This document shows positions 33,053-41,328 of a DNA stretch of 64,000 bases, one piece after another. The number at the start of each line of letters is the position of its first letter. Within the stretch, counting starts at the first letter, position 1. This DNA is from Pseudorhizobium tarimense. GTDB lineage: Bacteria > Pseudomonadota > Alphaproteobacteria > Rhizobiales > Rhizobiaceae. Both the position numbers and the translations under genes were made by a program. The DNA is taken from the NCBI RefSeq assembly GCF_022968135.1, contig NZ_JALJRA010000003.1, forward strand, positions 1 through 64,000, in the 5' to 3' direction. The notes below the pieces were generated by a model, which was not told where the DNA came from, ran no database searches, and saw nothing but the letters and a program-made list of their open reading frames with translations.

Positions 33053-34105
33053 TCAAGGGTGGGATACCGCGACATCGACTTCTCCTGCTGGCGTCACCAT
33101 GGCCGTCATGATGGTGTTGAGATCGAGCACGCCGATCTCCATTCCGTCCTGGTCCACGACGATGGCATCGCGCCGATCGGCACGCGTCAGTCGCTGCGCG
33201 ACGAACTCCAGCGTCTCATCGGCGGAGACCTTCACGCCCTCGATCGCACCGATCGCGGGCTTCATCACGGTCCGCGCCTGGATGACGCGGCCGCGGTTCA
33301 CTTCCTTGACGAAGGCGGCAATGTAGTCGTCTGCCGGTGAAAGCACGATCTCCTGGCCGCTGCCCTGCTGGATCATCTCGCCGTCGCGCAGGATGGCGAT
33401 CTTGTTGCCCAGCCGCAGCGCCTCGTCGAGATCGTGGGTGATGAAGACGACCGTCTTCTTCAGTTCGGCCTGGATGTCGAGGAGCACCGACTGCATGTCT
33501 ACGCGGATCAACGGGTCAAGCGCTGAATAGGCTTCATCCATCAGGAGGATGTCCGCATCGTTTGCCAGCGCGCGCGCCAGCCCGACGCGCTGCTGCATGC
33601 CGCCCGACAGCTGGTTCGGGTAATGGTTCTCGAAACCAGCGAGGCCAACGCGCTCGATCCAGTGTTGCGCCCGCTCTTGACTGGTGGCGCGCGGAATGCC
33701 CTGGATGTCCAGCCCGTAGAGCGTGTTCTCCATGACCGTGCGATGCGGCAAGAGGGCAAACTTCTGGAAGACCATCGCCGTCTTGTGACGCCGGAATTCG
33801 CGAAGGTCGCGCTGGTTCATGCGACAGATGTCGACGCCATCATAGATCACTTCGCCTATGGTCGGTTCGATCAACCGGTTGATGTGCCGGATCAGCGTGG
33901 ACTTCCCGGATCCCGACAATCCCATCACCACCGTGATGCCGCCGGCAGGCATGGAGAGGTTGATGTCGCGCAAGCCCAGAACGTGGCCGTGTCTTTCGTT
34001 CAGCTCGCTCTTGGACAGGCCGCGCCGGACCTGCTCGACATAGTCCTGGGCCCTCGGCCCGAAGATCTTGTAAAGGCTTCTGATCTCTATGCCGTGGCTG
34101 GCCAT
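33053..34105 (-). CDS. proV: Glycine betaine/proline ABC transporter ATPase (ProV-like)
   Basis: A 350-residue ABC ATPase of the quaternary-amine uptake family. It has Walker A GLSGSGKST near residue 62, Q-loop MVFQKFALLPHRTV, signature LSGGMQQRV, Walker B ILLMDEAYSALDP and the His switch FITHD. A C-terminal CBS-like pair follows (TVMKPAIGAIEGVKVSADETLEF, DAIVVDQDGMEIGVLD). These CBS segments sense ionic strength in OpuA. The gene lies downstream of the ProX-like gene on the same strand, but no permease gene lies between or beside them. Confidence 0.85.
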   Translation of the reverse strand: MASHGIEIRSLYKIFGPRAQDYVEQVRRGLSKSELNERHGHVLGLRDINLSMPAGGITVVMGLSGSGKSTLIRHINRLIEPTIGEVIYDGVDICRMNQRDLREFRRHKTAMVFQKFALLPHRTVMENTLYGLDIQGIPRATSQERAQHWIERVGLAGFENHYPNQLSGGMQQRVGLARALANDADILLMDEAYSALDPLIRVDMQSVLLDIQAELKKTVVFITHDLDEALRLGNKIAILRDGEMIQQGSGQEIVLSPADDYIAAFVKEVNRGRVIQARTVMKPAIGAIEGVKVSADETLEFVAQRLTRADRRDAIVVDQDGMEIGVLDLNTIMTAMVTPAGEVDVAVSHP

Positions 34106-34244
34106 GCGCGTCCCGTCTCGTGCACCCCTGACATGTCCGCCGCCGTTCAGGCCTCGGGCCGGGCAGGTGTAGGTCCCCGTCAGTTACAGCATCGATGGCT
34201 GGCGAGATGCGCGATTTGCGACGTCGAAGCGACAAGCGCGGGCG

Positions 34245-35240
34245 CTACGGCCTCCTCTTCACCTTCCCGGCAACGGCAGGCGCCACCCACGCGGACCAGA
34301 CGTCCTCATACTGCTCGATGAAGTGCTCCGCGGTCTCCGCGTTCGACGCCTTGTTCTCCAGCTGCCAGGCGAGAACGCTGCTGATCGTGGCGTTCGACCA
34401 TTGGCGTTTGTTCACGTAATCCATGGCAGGCGCCGCCTTTTCCGTGAACGCCTCGGTCATCAGGGTGAAGGCCTGGGAGGTAGGGTAGGCGTTGCGCTCC
34501 GGGCTCGGGCAGTCGGGAACGGTGGTGCACTCATCCCACTGAGCCTTCTGGTGGGCGACGCCGAAAGAAAGCCTCACCATCTCGTACTTGCCGAGAATTG
34601 CGGTCGGCGCCCAGTAGTAACCCAGCCAGCCGGTCTCGTTCTCGAAGGCCTCGACAATCGATGCTTCCAGTTCTGCGGCCGTCGCAGGCTGAATCAGGGC
34701 AAAGCCCTTCTCCGCGGCCTCGAAAGCGCGGAAGAGGTTGGCGGTGGTGACGTGACAGGCCCAGTCATCGGGGCAGCCGTGAACGGCACCGTCATCCGAT
34801 GTGCCAGGAGCCGGGAAGAGTTCCGGGCGGGCGATGGCGTCGTCGACCGTGCGAATGTCTGGATTTGCCTCGACGACGTATTTCGGAACCCACCATCCTT
34901 CAACCGCGCCGTCCGCAAGTATTTCTGCGCCGATCACCAATCTGTTTGCCGCCGTCGCCTGGGTCAGTTCTCCGCGGACCGCATTGATCCAGAATTCCGG
35001 TGCCATATCTGGAGTGGCCGAGAGGTTCATCGCGTTGAAGGTCGGCACCGTGTCGCCGGGGACGAGCGTGACAGAACAGTCGTAGCCGCGCTCCAGGATG
35101 ATCTTGTCGATATGCGCCGCGATCGCCGCAGACCCCCAGTTCATCTCGGCGACGGAGACCTCGCCGCACGCTGCCTCGGCGCCGGCAGGGCGCAGCCACA
35201 GACTGACGAAAATTGCGGTTGCGGCAACGGCATATCGCAT
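34245..35240 (-). CDS. proX: Betaine-type ABC substrate-binding protein (ProX-like)
   Basis: A 331-residue exported solute-binding protein. Its signal peptide (ATAIFVSLWLRPAGAEA) ends near residue 22, and the mature protein has the OpuAC fold: SVAEMNWGSAAIAAHIDKIIL, LVPGDTVPTFNAM, WINAVRGE, GAVEGWWVPKYVVE. Many Trp and Tyr residues could form the aromatic cage that binds quaternary ammonium groups, as in ProX. Six or more Cys (CHVTTAN, ECTTVPDC) may form disulfides. It is the first gene of a minus-strand run with proV and the methyltransferase. The 139 bp between it and proV hold no gene. Confidence 0.8.
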   Translation of the reverse strand: MRYAVAATAIFVSLWLRPAGAEAACGEVSVAEMNWGSAAIAAHIDKIILERGYDCSVTLVPGDTVPTFNAMNLSATPDMAPEFWINAVRGELTQATAANRLVIGAEILADGAVEGWWVPKYVVEANPDIRTVDDAIARPELFPAPGTSDDGAVHGCPDDWACHVTTANLFRAFEAAEKGFALIQPATAAELEASIVEAFENETGWLGYYWAPTAILGKYEMVRLSFGVAHQKAQWDECTTVPDCPSPERNAYPTSQAFTLMTEAFTEKAAPAMDYVNKRQWSNATISSVLAWQLENKASNAETAEHFIEQYEDVWSAWVAPAVAGKVKRRP

Positions 35241-35726
35241 GAAGGTCGTCCCTGTTGCGGCGGAAAAACGGCGCTTCTGCCTTTAAGGTTCGGCCACCCC
35301 GGTAGGCGGCGGCAAGAGGATAGAGGTGACAGGAAGACTAGGGTATTGCGCTGCGAAATCAACTGCTTTGCTCCCGCCTCACGCACTTGCGATGCCGCCG
35401 CGGCAACGAAGTTTGCAAAAATGCGAGATGCCGTGCGCGCCACTAACCTTCCGGTAACGATGTCCCGCTAATCATCCTCTCGCAGACGGTCATTCCGTCC
35501 GGCGGTTCGGGTTCAGGTATTGCGTACCCGCCGCGCATGTTTCCGGTGTTCCAGATGGCGGCTTGACATACAGCCAGTCGACGCCCACCTTCAGAGTGCG
35601 GCAGCGCAAACTGATGAACCAAGGCGGACGCCTCATGCATCTACGAATCGTCCGTTCTTTCAGAATTCACGCTGCCGCTTCCAAATTCTCCCTTCGACAT
35701 CTTATTCACTCGCTCTTGGGTGACCG
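35241..35726. other. Intergenic region between proX and cobU
   Basis: About 490 bases without a supported gene, between divergent proX and cobU, so it should contain both promoters. I looked for a cobalamin riboswitch, as expected before cob genes, but did not find the conserved CCCGCAACTGT-like core or a convincing B12 box. Confidence 0.5.
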
Positions 35727-36248
35727 ATGAGCGTCTACGTACGAACTACATTCGTTCTTGGTGGCGCACGGTCCGGCAAGTCGGTCTTCGCTGAACAGCT
35801 TGCGCATGCGTCTGGGCTCGAACGTCACTATGTGGCGACGGGCCAGGCCTATGATGACGAGATGCGCCAGCGGATTGCGCGGCATCAGGAGGATCGCGGC
35901 GAAGGGTGGTACACTCACGAGGTGCCCGTCGACCTTCCCCTCCACCTCCGGCAGTTGCAGGCGTCCGACCGCGTGGTGCTTGTCGACTGCCTGACGCTGT
36001 GGCTCACGAACCTGATGATGGCAGAGGCCGACATCGAATCGGCCGGCACGGACCTGCTAAAAGGCCTCTCCACCTGGGAGGGCAGGTTCGTGATCGTCTC
36101 AAACGAGGTTGGTCTCGGTATCGTGCCCGACAACAAGATGGCCCGCGAGTTCCGCGACCATGCCGGTCGGCTGCACCAGCGGATCGCCATGGTCGCCGAC
36201 GAGGTTTTTTTCATCGCGGCCGGCTTGCCGTTGAAGATGAAGGGCTAA
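35727..36248 (+). CDS. cobU: Adenosylcobinamide kinase / guanylyltransferase
   Basis: A 173-residue CobU/CobP enzyme. It phosphorylates adenosylcobinamide and then transfers GMP to it, in late cobalamin assembly and salvage. The P-loop GGARSGKS is at residues 12-19; [27 protein letters not shown] contains the guanylylated His region; [12 protein letters not shown] and [11 protein letters not shown] are family signatures. The length is typical. No other cob gene is in the window, but its place beside a corrinoid methyltransferase cluster fits a demand for cobalamin. Confidence 0.9.
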   Translation: MSVYVRTTFVLGGARSGKSVFAEQLAHASGLERHYVATGQAYDDEMRQRIARHQEDRGEGWYTHEVPVDLPLHLRQLQASDRVVLVDCLTLWLTNLMMAEADIESAGTDLLKGLSTWEGRFVIVSNEVGLGIVPDNKMAREFRDHAGRLHQRIAMVADEVFFIAAGLPLKMKG

Positions 36249-36258
36249 GCCTGGCGCC

Positions 36259-37116
36259 TCACAGGCCGAGCCAGAGCCTGAGCGGATGCGTCGGGTCGGA
36301 GATCAGCTTGAGCGCCAGCGCCAGGCATGAGATCACCAGCAGCGGCTTGATGATTTTGGCGCCGCCGCGCATGGCCATGCGAGATCCGACCTGGGCGCCT
36401 AGCACTTGCCCCGCTCCCATGATCAGCCCCACCTTCCAGAGGATCGAACCCGTTAGCGCGAAAACGAGGAAGGAGCCGAAGTTGGAGCCGAGATTGAGAA
36501 GCTTCGTATGCGCGGTCGCCTTCAGCATGCCGAACCCGGCAAGAAGTACAAAGGCGAGCATGTAAAAGGAGCCGGCGCCTGGACCAAAAACGCCGTCATA
36601 GAGCCCGATCAGCGGCACTGCCGTCAGCCCGAAAACGAAGGACGTCACCCGCTGGTGACTGTCGAGATCGCTGAGGTTCGGCTTCAGCGCGAAGAACAGC
36701 GCGATGCCGATCAGCAGGAAGGGGATGGCTGCGGCCAGTGTATCGGCTGCGACAATGGACGCGAGGAACGCACCCAGCACGCCCCCGAGGGTTGCCATCA
36801 GCGCCATCGGCATCTGCTTCTTCAGGTCGACATGGCCCCGTCGGGCATAGGCGATGGTTGCGGAGGCAACCCCGAACTGTCCCTGCAGCTTGTTGGTGGC
36901 GATCGCTTCGAGCGGCGGAATGCCTGCAAGCAGCATCACCGGGATCGTGATCAGCCCGCCACCTCCGGCGATGGAATCAACGAAGCCGGCGATGAAGGCG
37001 GCCGCAAACAGCAGCGCCAGCAGGTTTATAGCGAGATCGTGCACGGGAATGACCGGGAGGGGTGTAACGGGAGGAAGTGCTGACGGGTCTCTGCCACCGA
37101 ACGGGGTCCATGGCAA
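36259..37116 (-). CDS. TSUP-family (TauE/SafE) membrane transporter
   Basis: A 285-residue protein with about eight helices and the two family repeats: GFVDSIAGGGGLITIPVMLLAGIPPLEAIATNKLQG near residue 45, and GLYDGVFGPGAGSFYML with FGMLKATAHTKLLNLGSNFG in the second half. TSUP proteins export or import sulfite, sulfoacetate and related organosulfur anions. The start is uncertain: the first 25 residues (Pro-rich) may not be translated. It is convergent with cobU, 10 bp apart, and divergent from the nucleoside hydrolase gene. Confidence 0.8.
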   Translation of the reverse strand: MPWTPFGGRDPSALPPVTPLPVIPVHDLAINLLALLFAAAFIAGFVDSIAGGGGLITIPVMLLAGIPPLEAIATNKLQGQFGVASATIAYARRGHVDLKKQMPMALMATLGGVLGAFLASIVAADTLAAAIPFLLIGIALFFALKPNLSDLDSHQRVTSFVFGLTAVPLIGLYDGVFGPGAGSFYMLAFVLLAGFGMLKATAHTKLLNLGSNFGSFLVFALTGSILWKVGLIMGAGQVLGAQVGSRMAMRGGAKIIKPLLVISCLALALKLISDPTHPLRLWLGL

Positions 37117-37213
37117 CTGATCTTGCAGGACTCCCAGACTTGTGCGGCCTGGAAAGGCTTATATGGTGCCGCCAACCCAATCTCGACTCCATCGCAATCT
37201 ATCGAGCGTAAAC

Positions 37214-38173
37214 ATGCACAAGATCATTTTTGACACGGATCCCGGCATCGACGATGCCATGGCACTACTATTCCTGCACCGGCACCCGCAGATCGACCTG
37301 ATCGGCGTGACCACCGTCTTCGGCAATGCGCCCATCGATCTCACCACCCGAAATGCGCTCTTCCTGAAGCAGGAATGGGGGATCGCAGCGCCGGTGGCAC
37401 AGGGAGCGGGCGTGACGTTCGATCAGTCGCGGCCGGAAGGCCATTGGCCGACCTTCATTCACGGCGAGAACGGCCTCGGCGACATCCACATCCCGGAACG
37501 GATCGATGCGCAGGCGGATGCACGCCCCGCGTGGCAGTTCATCATCGATACGGTGCGGGCGCAGCCGGGCAAGGTGACGCTGGTCGCCGTCGGCCGGATG
37601 ACCAACCTGGCGCTGGCGCTCAAGGCAGACCCGGATTTCGCCGCCCTCGTAAAGGAGGTCGTCGTCATGGGTGGCGCCTTCGGCCTCAACGGCAATGTCA
37701 GCCCAGCGGCGGAAGCGAACATTCATGGAGATCCGGAAGCCGCAGACCTCGTCTTCACAGCACCCTGGCGGGTAACGGTCGTCGGGCTCGATGTGACGCT
37801 GAAGACGGTAATGACGAGCGGTTTCCTCGCCGAGATGGCGGCAGCCGGTGGCGCTGCCGTGCAGCTTCTCTCCCATATCTCGCAATTCTATATCGACTTC
37901 TATCGCCGCCGCGTGGGCGACGGCATGGTGGTGCATGACAGCTGCGCCTGCGTCTATGTCGTGGCGCCGGAACTGTTTGCCACGCGCAGCGGCCCCGTTC
38001 GCGTCGTCTGCGGCGGCATTGCCGATGGGCAGACGATCCAGAAGCCGGACGGTCGTGTCTTTCCTCCAGGGCATTGGGATGGGCATCCAAGCCAGTCCGT
38101 CTGTGTCGATGTCCAGGCGGAGCGTGTGCTGGAAGTCATCAGGGCGGCTATCGTCGAGGGCAGGGCCGCTTAA
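37214..38173 (+). CDS. Inosine-uridine-type nucleoside hydrolase
   Basis: A 319-residue nucleoside hydrolase. The calcium-binding signature is at the very N-terminus (IIFDTDPGIDDAMALLF, residues 4-20), followed by GVTTVFGNAP, VVVMGGAFGLNGNVSPAAEANIHGDPEAADLVF and the catalytic His region MVVHDSCACVYV. It splits the N-glycosidic bond of ribonucleosides for purine/pyrimidine salvage. The protein is full length. Only nine bases after its stop, homology to a hemN lacking its front begins, so a deletion end lies just downstream. Confidence 0.85.
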   Translation: MHKIIFDTDPGIDDAMALLFLHRHPQIDLIGVTTVFGNAPIDLTTRNALFLKQEWGIAAPVAQGAGVTFDQSRPEGHWPTFIHGENGLGDIHIPERIDAQADARPAWQFIIDTVRAQPGKVTLVAVGRMTNLALALKADPDFAALVKEVVVMGGAFGLNGNVSPAAEANIHGDPEAADLVFTAPWRVTVVGLDVTLKTVMTSGFLAEMAAAGGAAVQLLSHISQFYIDFYRRRVGDGMVVHDSCACVYVVAPELFATRSGPVRVVCGGIADGQTIQKPDGRVFPPGHWDGHPSQSVCVDVQAERVLEVIRAAIVEGRAA

Positions 38174-38182
38174 GCCAATTGC

Positions 38183-39211
38183 GGCTCGCCCACGATGCTG
38201 AAGCCGCCGGACATGATTGACCTGATGGACTGTCTGCGCCGGGCCTTCAACGTCAGCGCGGATGCCGAGATCAGCGTAGAGATGGATCCGAACGACCTGG
38301 ATGAAGCCCGCTATGACGGGCTTGCTGCGATCGGGCTCACTCGCGCCAGCCTCGGCGTCCAGGATTTCAATCCGGTGGTGCAGAAGGCGATCAACCGTAT
38401 CCAGACGTTTGAGCAGACCCGGTCCGTGGTCGAGGCCGTGCGGGCGCGGGGCGTGCAGTCGGTCAATTGCGACGTGCTCTACGGTCTTCCGCATCAGACC
38501 CTTGCATCGTTGGAGCGAACGATGACCGACATCATCTCGCTCGACCCGGACCGGATCGCGCTGTTCGGTTATGCCCATGTGCCGTGGATGAAGAAGCACC
38601 AGACCATGATTTCCGATGCGGCGTTGCCCGGTGTTAGCGAGCGCTACGCGCAGATGGCGAAGGCGGCCGACATGCTAATCGCTGCCGGCTACGAGCCGAT
38701 CGGGATCGATCACTTTGCAAAGCCGGGAGATGCGCTGGCGGTGGCGGCACGTAACGGCACCCTTCGGCGCAACTTCCAGGGGTACACCAACGACGCGGCC
38801 GACGCGCTGATCGGCATGGGCGCGTCTTCGATCGGGCAGCTGCCGCAGGGCTATGTGCAGAACATGCCGGCGACCGGGGAATACCAGCGGATGGTCGATG
38901 GGGAGAGGCTCGCCGCCTTGCGCGGCATCGCACTTTCGGACGACGACCGACTGCGGGCACGTGTGATCGAACGGATTATGTGTGAATTCGGCTTCGACTT
39001 CGAGCTGCTGCGGCGCGCATTTGGGGAGATCGCCGAGACGGTCATCGGCGAGGCTCGTCAATACGCCCGCCTCAACACGGACGGCATCTGTGGCTGTGAC
39101 GTACATGGCTTTTGGCTCACGGACAGCGGCAAGCCGTTTGCTCGCAGCGTTGCGGCTGTTTTCTACCGTTACCTGCAAAGCGGCGTCGGTCGCCATTCGA
39201 TTGCTGTTTGA
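38183..39211 (+). pseudogene. hemN: hemN remnant lacking the radical-SAM N-terminus
   Basis: The frame reads GSPTMLKPPDMIDLMDCLRRAF and then continues as oxygen-independent coproporphyrinogen III oxidase to its natural end: ISVEMDPNDLDEARYDGL, LTRASLGVQDFNPVVQKAINR, DVLYGLPHQT, FGYAHVPWMKKHQ, GIDHFAKPGDALAVA, RRNFQGYTNDAAD. HemN is about 450 residues; here about 115 are missing at the front, including the CxxxCxxC cluster motif and first barrel strands. Homology starts at about 38183, directly after the nucleoside hydrolase. The remaining frame is clean. Without the Fe-S motif it cannot work as HemN. HemN serves haem synthesis without oxygen. Confidence 0.8.
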
Positions 39212-39315
39212 GCAACAGTCCATAGGCATTTGATCCCCGCGGGAACACGGGGATTGGCATCGCGCAATGTTTTCCCTATGTGGAACGCTGAATCGATACT
39301 TCAGAGGACATGGGC

Positions 39316-39594
39316 GTGACTGCTACATTCGACAAAGTTGCCGACATCATTGCGGAAACCAGCGAGATCGATCGCGAGACGATCACGCCGGAGAGCCATA
39401 CGATCGACGATCTCGGCATCGACAGCCTCGACTTTCTCGACATCGTTTTTGCGATCGACAAGGAATTCGGCATCAAGATTCCGCTTGAGCAGTGGACGCA
39501 GGAAGTCAACGAAGGCAAGGTTTCCACCGAGGAGTATTTCGTCCTCAAGAACCTCTGCGCCAAGATCGACGAACTGAGGGCGGCGAAGGGCTGA
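39316..39594 (+). CDS. acpXL: Acyl carrier protein for lipid A very-long-chain fatty acid
   Basis: A 92-residue acyl carrier protein of the AcpXL type, with phosphopantetheine site Ser in [23 protein letters not shown]. AcpXL carries the 27-hydroxyoctacosanoate chain for transfer to rhizobial lipid A. GTG 39316 is chosen over ATG 39310: AGAGGA ends seven bases before the GTG but only one before the ATG, and the GTG gives the usual AcpXL length and start ([13 protein letters not shown]). First gene of a six-gene plus-strand cluster ending with lpxXL. Confidence 0.9.
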
Positions 39595-39616
39595 GAAGCC
39601 ATTCCCCAAGCGTCGC

Positions 39617-40090
39617 ATGCTGCTTGAATACTTCCAGATGATCGACCGGGTGGAGAGCGTGGACCTCTCCGCCAACGTCTTGAAAGCAAGGTCGATCGTT
39701 CCGGCGAAAAGCCCGGTTTTTGAAGGTCACTTCCCGGGCATGCCGCTCGTTCCCGGCGTTCTCCTGATCGAAACCATGGCGCAGGCTTCCGGCATGCTGG
39801 TGCTCGCCGCTACGGATTTTGCCGCCATGCCGTTCCTGATGTCGGTCGATGGTGCCAAGATGCGCTCCTTCGTCGAGCCGGAGGCCGTACTCGACATCGA
39901 GGCGTTTCTGGAGCATGAGGGTTCCGGCTACGCCGTCACGAAGGCGAAGATTTCTTCGGGCGGCAAGAAGGTATGCGATGCGCAATTGAAGCTTCGCACG
40001 ATGCCATTCAGTGAAGTGCCGCTTGGCGACACTGTCCGCAAGCGTGCGAGTGAAGTCGGGCTCATGGGCGCGCTTCAAGCTGGCGCGTGA
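39617..40090 (+). CDS. fabZXL: FabZ-like 3-hydroxyacyl-ACP dehydratase (XL)
   Basis: A 157-residue hot-dog dehydratase with the FabZ signature FEGHFPGMPLVPGVLLIETMAQASGML, catalytic His in GHFPG and Glu in LIETMAQ. In rhizobia this gene follows acpXL and supplies elongation of the C28 acyl chain. The gap to acpXL is 22 bp. ATG 39617 and an in-frame ATG at 39638 are both possible starts, and neither has a strong ribosome site, so translation may be coupled to acpXL. Confidence 0.85.
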   Translation: MLLEYFQMIDRVESVDLSANVLKARSIVPAKSPVFEGHFPGMPLVPGVLLIETMAQASGMLVLAATDFAAMPFLMSVDGAKMRSFVEPEAVLDIEAFLEHEGSGYAVTKAKISSGGKKVCDAQLKLRTMPFSEVPLGDTVRKRASEVGLMGALQAGA

Positions 40091-40111
40091 CCGCCAGGCA
40101 ATGAGGACAGG

Positions 40112-41317
40112 ATGAGCAAGTCTGACAATGATGTTGTGATCACCGGTGTCGGGATCGTCACCTGTTACGGCGTCGGCAAGGAGCCGCATGTTGCGCTCTT
40201 GTCGGCCGCTGAGGTGGAGCCGCCGAGGGTCGAGACGGAGCGCTTTAAGCCTTATCCTGTCCATCCGATGCCCGAGATCGATTGGTCGCAGCAGATCGCC
40301 AAGCGCGGCGACCAGCGGCAGATGGAGAACTGGCAGCGGCTCGGCGTCTTCGCCGCGGGTCTGGCGCTCGACGATGCCGGACTGAAAGACAATGCCGAAG
40401 CGTGCGCGACGATGGATATGATCGTCGCCGCAGGCGGTGGCGAGCGTGACATCAAGGTGGATTCGCTGATCGTCGACGAGGCGCTGAAGCGCAATGACCG
40501 CGACGTGCTGCTCAACGAGAAGCTGACGACCGAGCTGCGCCCGACGCTGTTCCTCGCACAGCTTTCCAACCTGCTTGCCGGCAATATCTCGATCGTCCAC
40601 AAGGTCACCGGCTCCTCCCGCACCTTCATGGGCGAGGAAGCGGCCGGCATCTCCGCAGTAGAGACCGCCTATCACCGCATCAAGTCAGGCCAGTCGACGC
40701 ACTCGCTGGTGGGTGGCGCCTTTGTTGCGGAGCGGGCCGACATACTCCTGCTCGTGGAAGGCATTCGCGCTCATGCAACCGGCGCTTGGCACCCGCTATG
40801 GCAGCGCTCCGCCGACAATGGCGGCGGCATGATCATCGGCTCGGTCGGTGCTTTCCTCGTGCTGGAATCGCGTGCCAACGCCGAAGCGCGTGGCGCACAC
40901 ATCTATGCCGCGATCGACGCAGTCGAAGGCGACCGAGGAAGCCGGGACGACGGTAAGCTCGAAAAGCGCCTCGAGCGGCTGGCGAACCTCGCGGGGGATG
41001 CCGATACGTCAGAGACGCTGCTCTTTTCCGGCGCAAGCGGACTGGTTGATCCGACGGCGCGCGAACGCGACGTCATCCAGAAAACCTTCCCCGGCGCCAC
41101 GCTGCGCGGATATGGCGGGGTGACAGGCCACGCCATGGAGGCGCAGTTCCCGCTTGGTCTCGCGCTCGCCGCGCTTGCGCTCGACGGCGGCCTTCGCGTC
41201 CCTTCCTTCGATTCGAGCCATGAACAGCCGATGCCGGCGCCGGCGAACCGCGCCGTGGTGACGACGGTCGGCTATACGCGCGGCGAGGGCCTTGCAGTGC
41301 TGTCGCCGAACGCGTGA
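40112..41317 (+). CDS. fabF2XL: FabF2XL, ketosynthase-like protein lacking the catalytic Cys
   Basis: A 401-residue beta-ketoacyl synthase-fold protein. The usual nucleophile motif (TACASG) is absent; the aligned stretch near residue 180 appears to read GEEAAGIS, so the catalytic Cys is missing. This resembles chain-length-factor subunits of type II polyketide synthases. It likely pairs with the active FabF1XL encoded next to it to set the very long chain. GAGGAC precedes the ATG. It overlaps the upstream region of FabF1XL, with start and stop 12 bp apart. Confidence 0.8.
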   Translation: MSKSDNDVVITGVGIVTCYGVGKEPHVALLSAAEVEPPRVETERFKPYPVHPMPEIDWSQQIAKRGDQRQMENWQRLGVFAAGLALDDAGLKDNAEACATMDMIVAAGGGERDIKVDSLIVDEALKRNDRDVLLNEKLTTELRPTLFLAQLSNLLAGNISIVHKVTGSSRTFMGEEAAGISAVETAYHRIKSGQSTHSLVGGAFVAERADILLLVEGIRAHATGAWHPLWQRSADNGGGMIIGSVGAFLVLESRANAEARGAHIYAAIDAVEGDRGSRDDGKLEKRLERLANLAGDADTSETLLFSGASGLVDPTARERDVIQKTFPGATLRGYGGVTGHAMEAQFPLGLALAALALDGGLRVPSFDSSHEQPMPAPANRAVVTTVGYTRGEGLAVLSPNA

Positions 41318-41328
41318 GGAGAACGACC

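Noticed and set aside
35241-35726. Cobalamin riboswitch before cobU
   Set aside because: The position is right, but neither the conserved CCCGCAACTGT-like core nor a convincing B12 box is present on the plus strand.
39233-39254. Terminator after hemN
   Set aside because: A 7-bp stem (ATCCCCG / CGGGGAT) exists but no T run follows, and acpXL expression must start nearby; the evidence is too weak to list.
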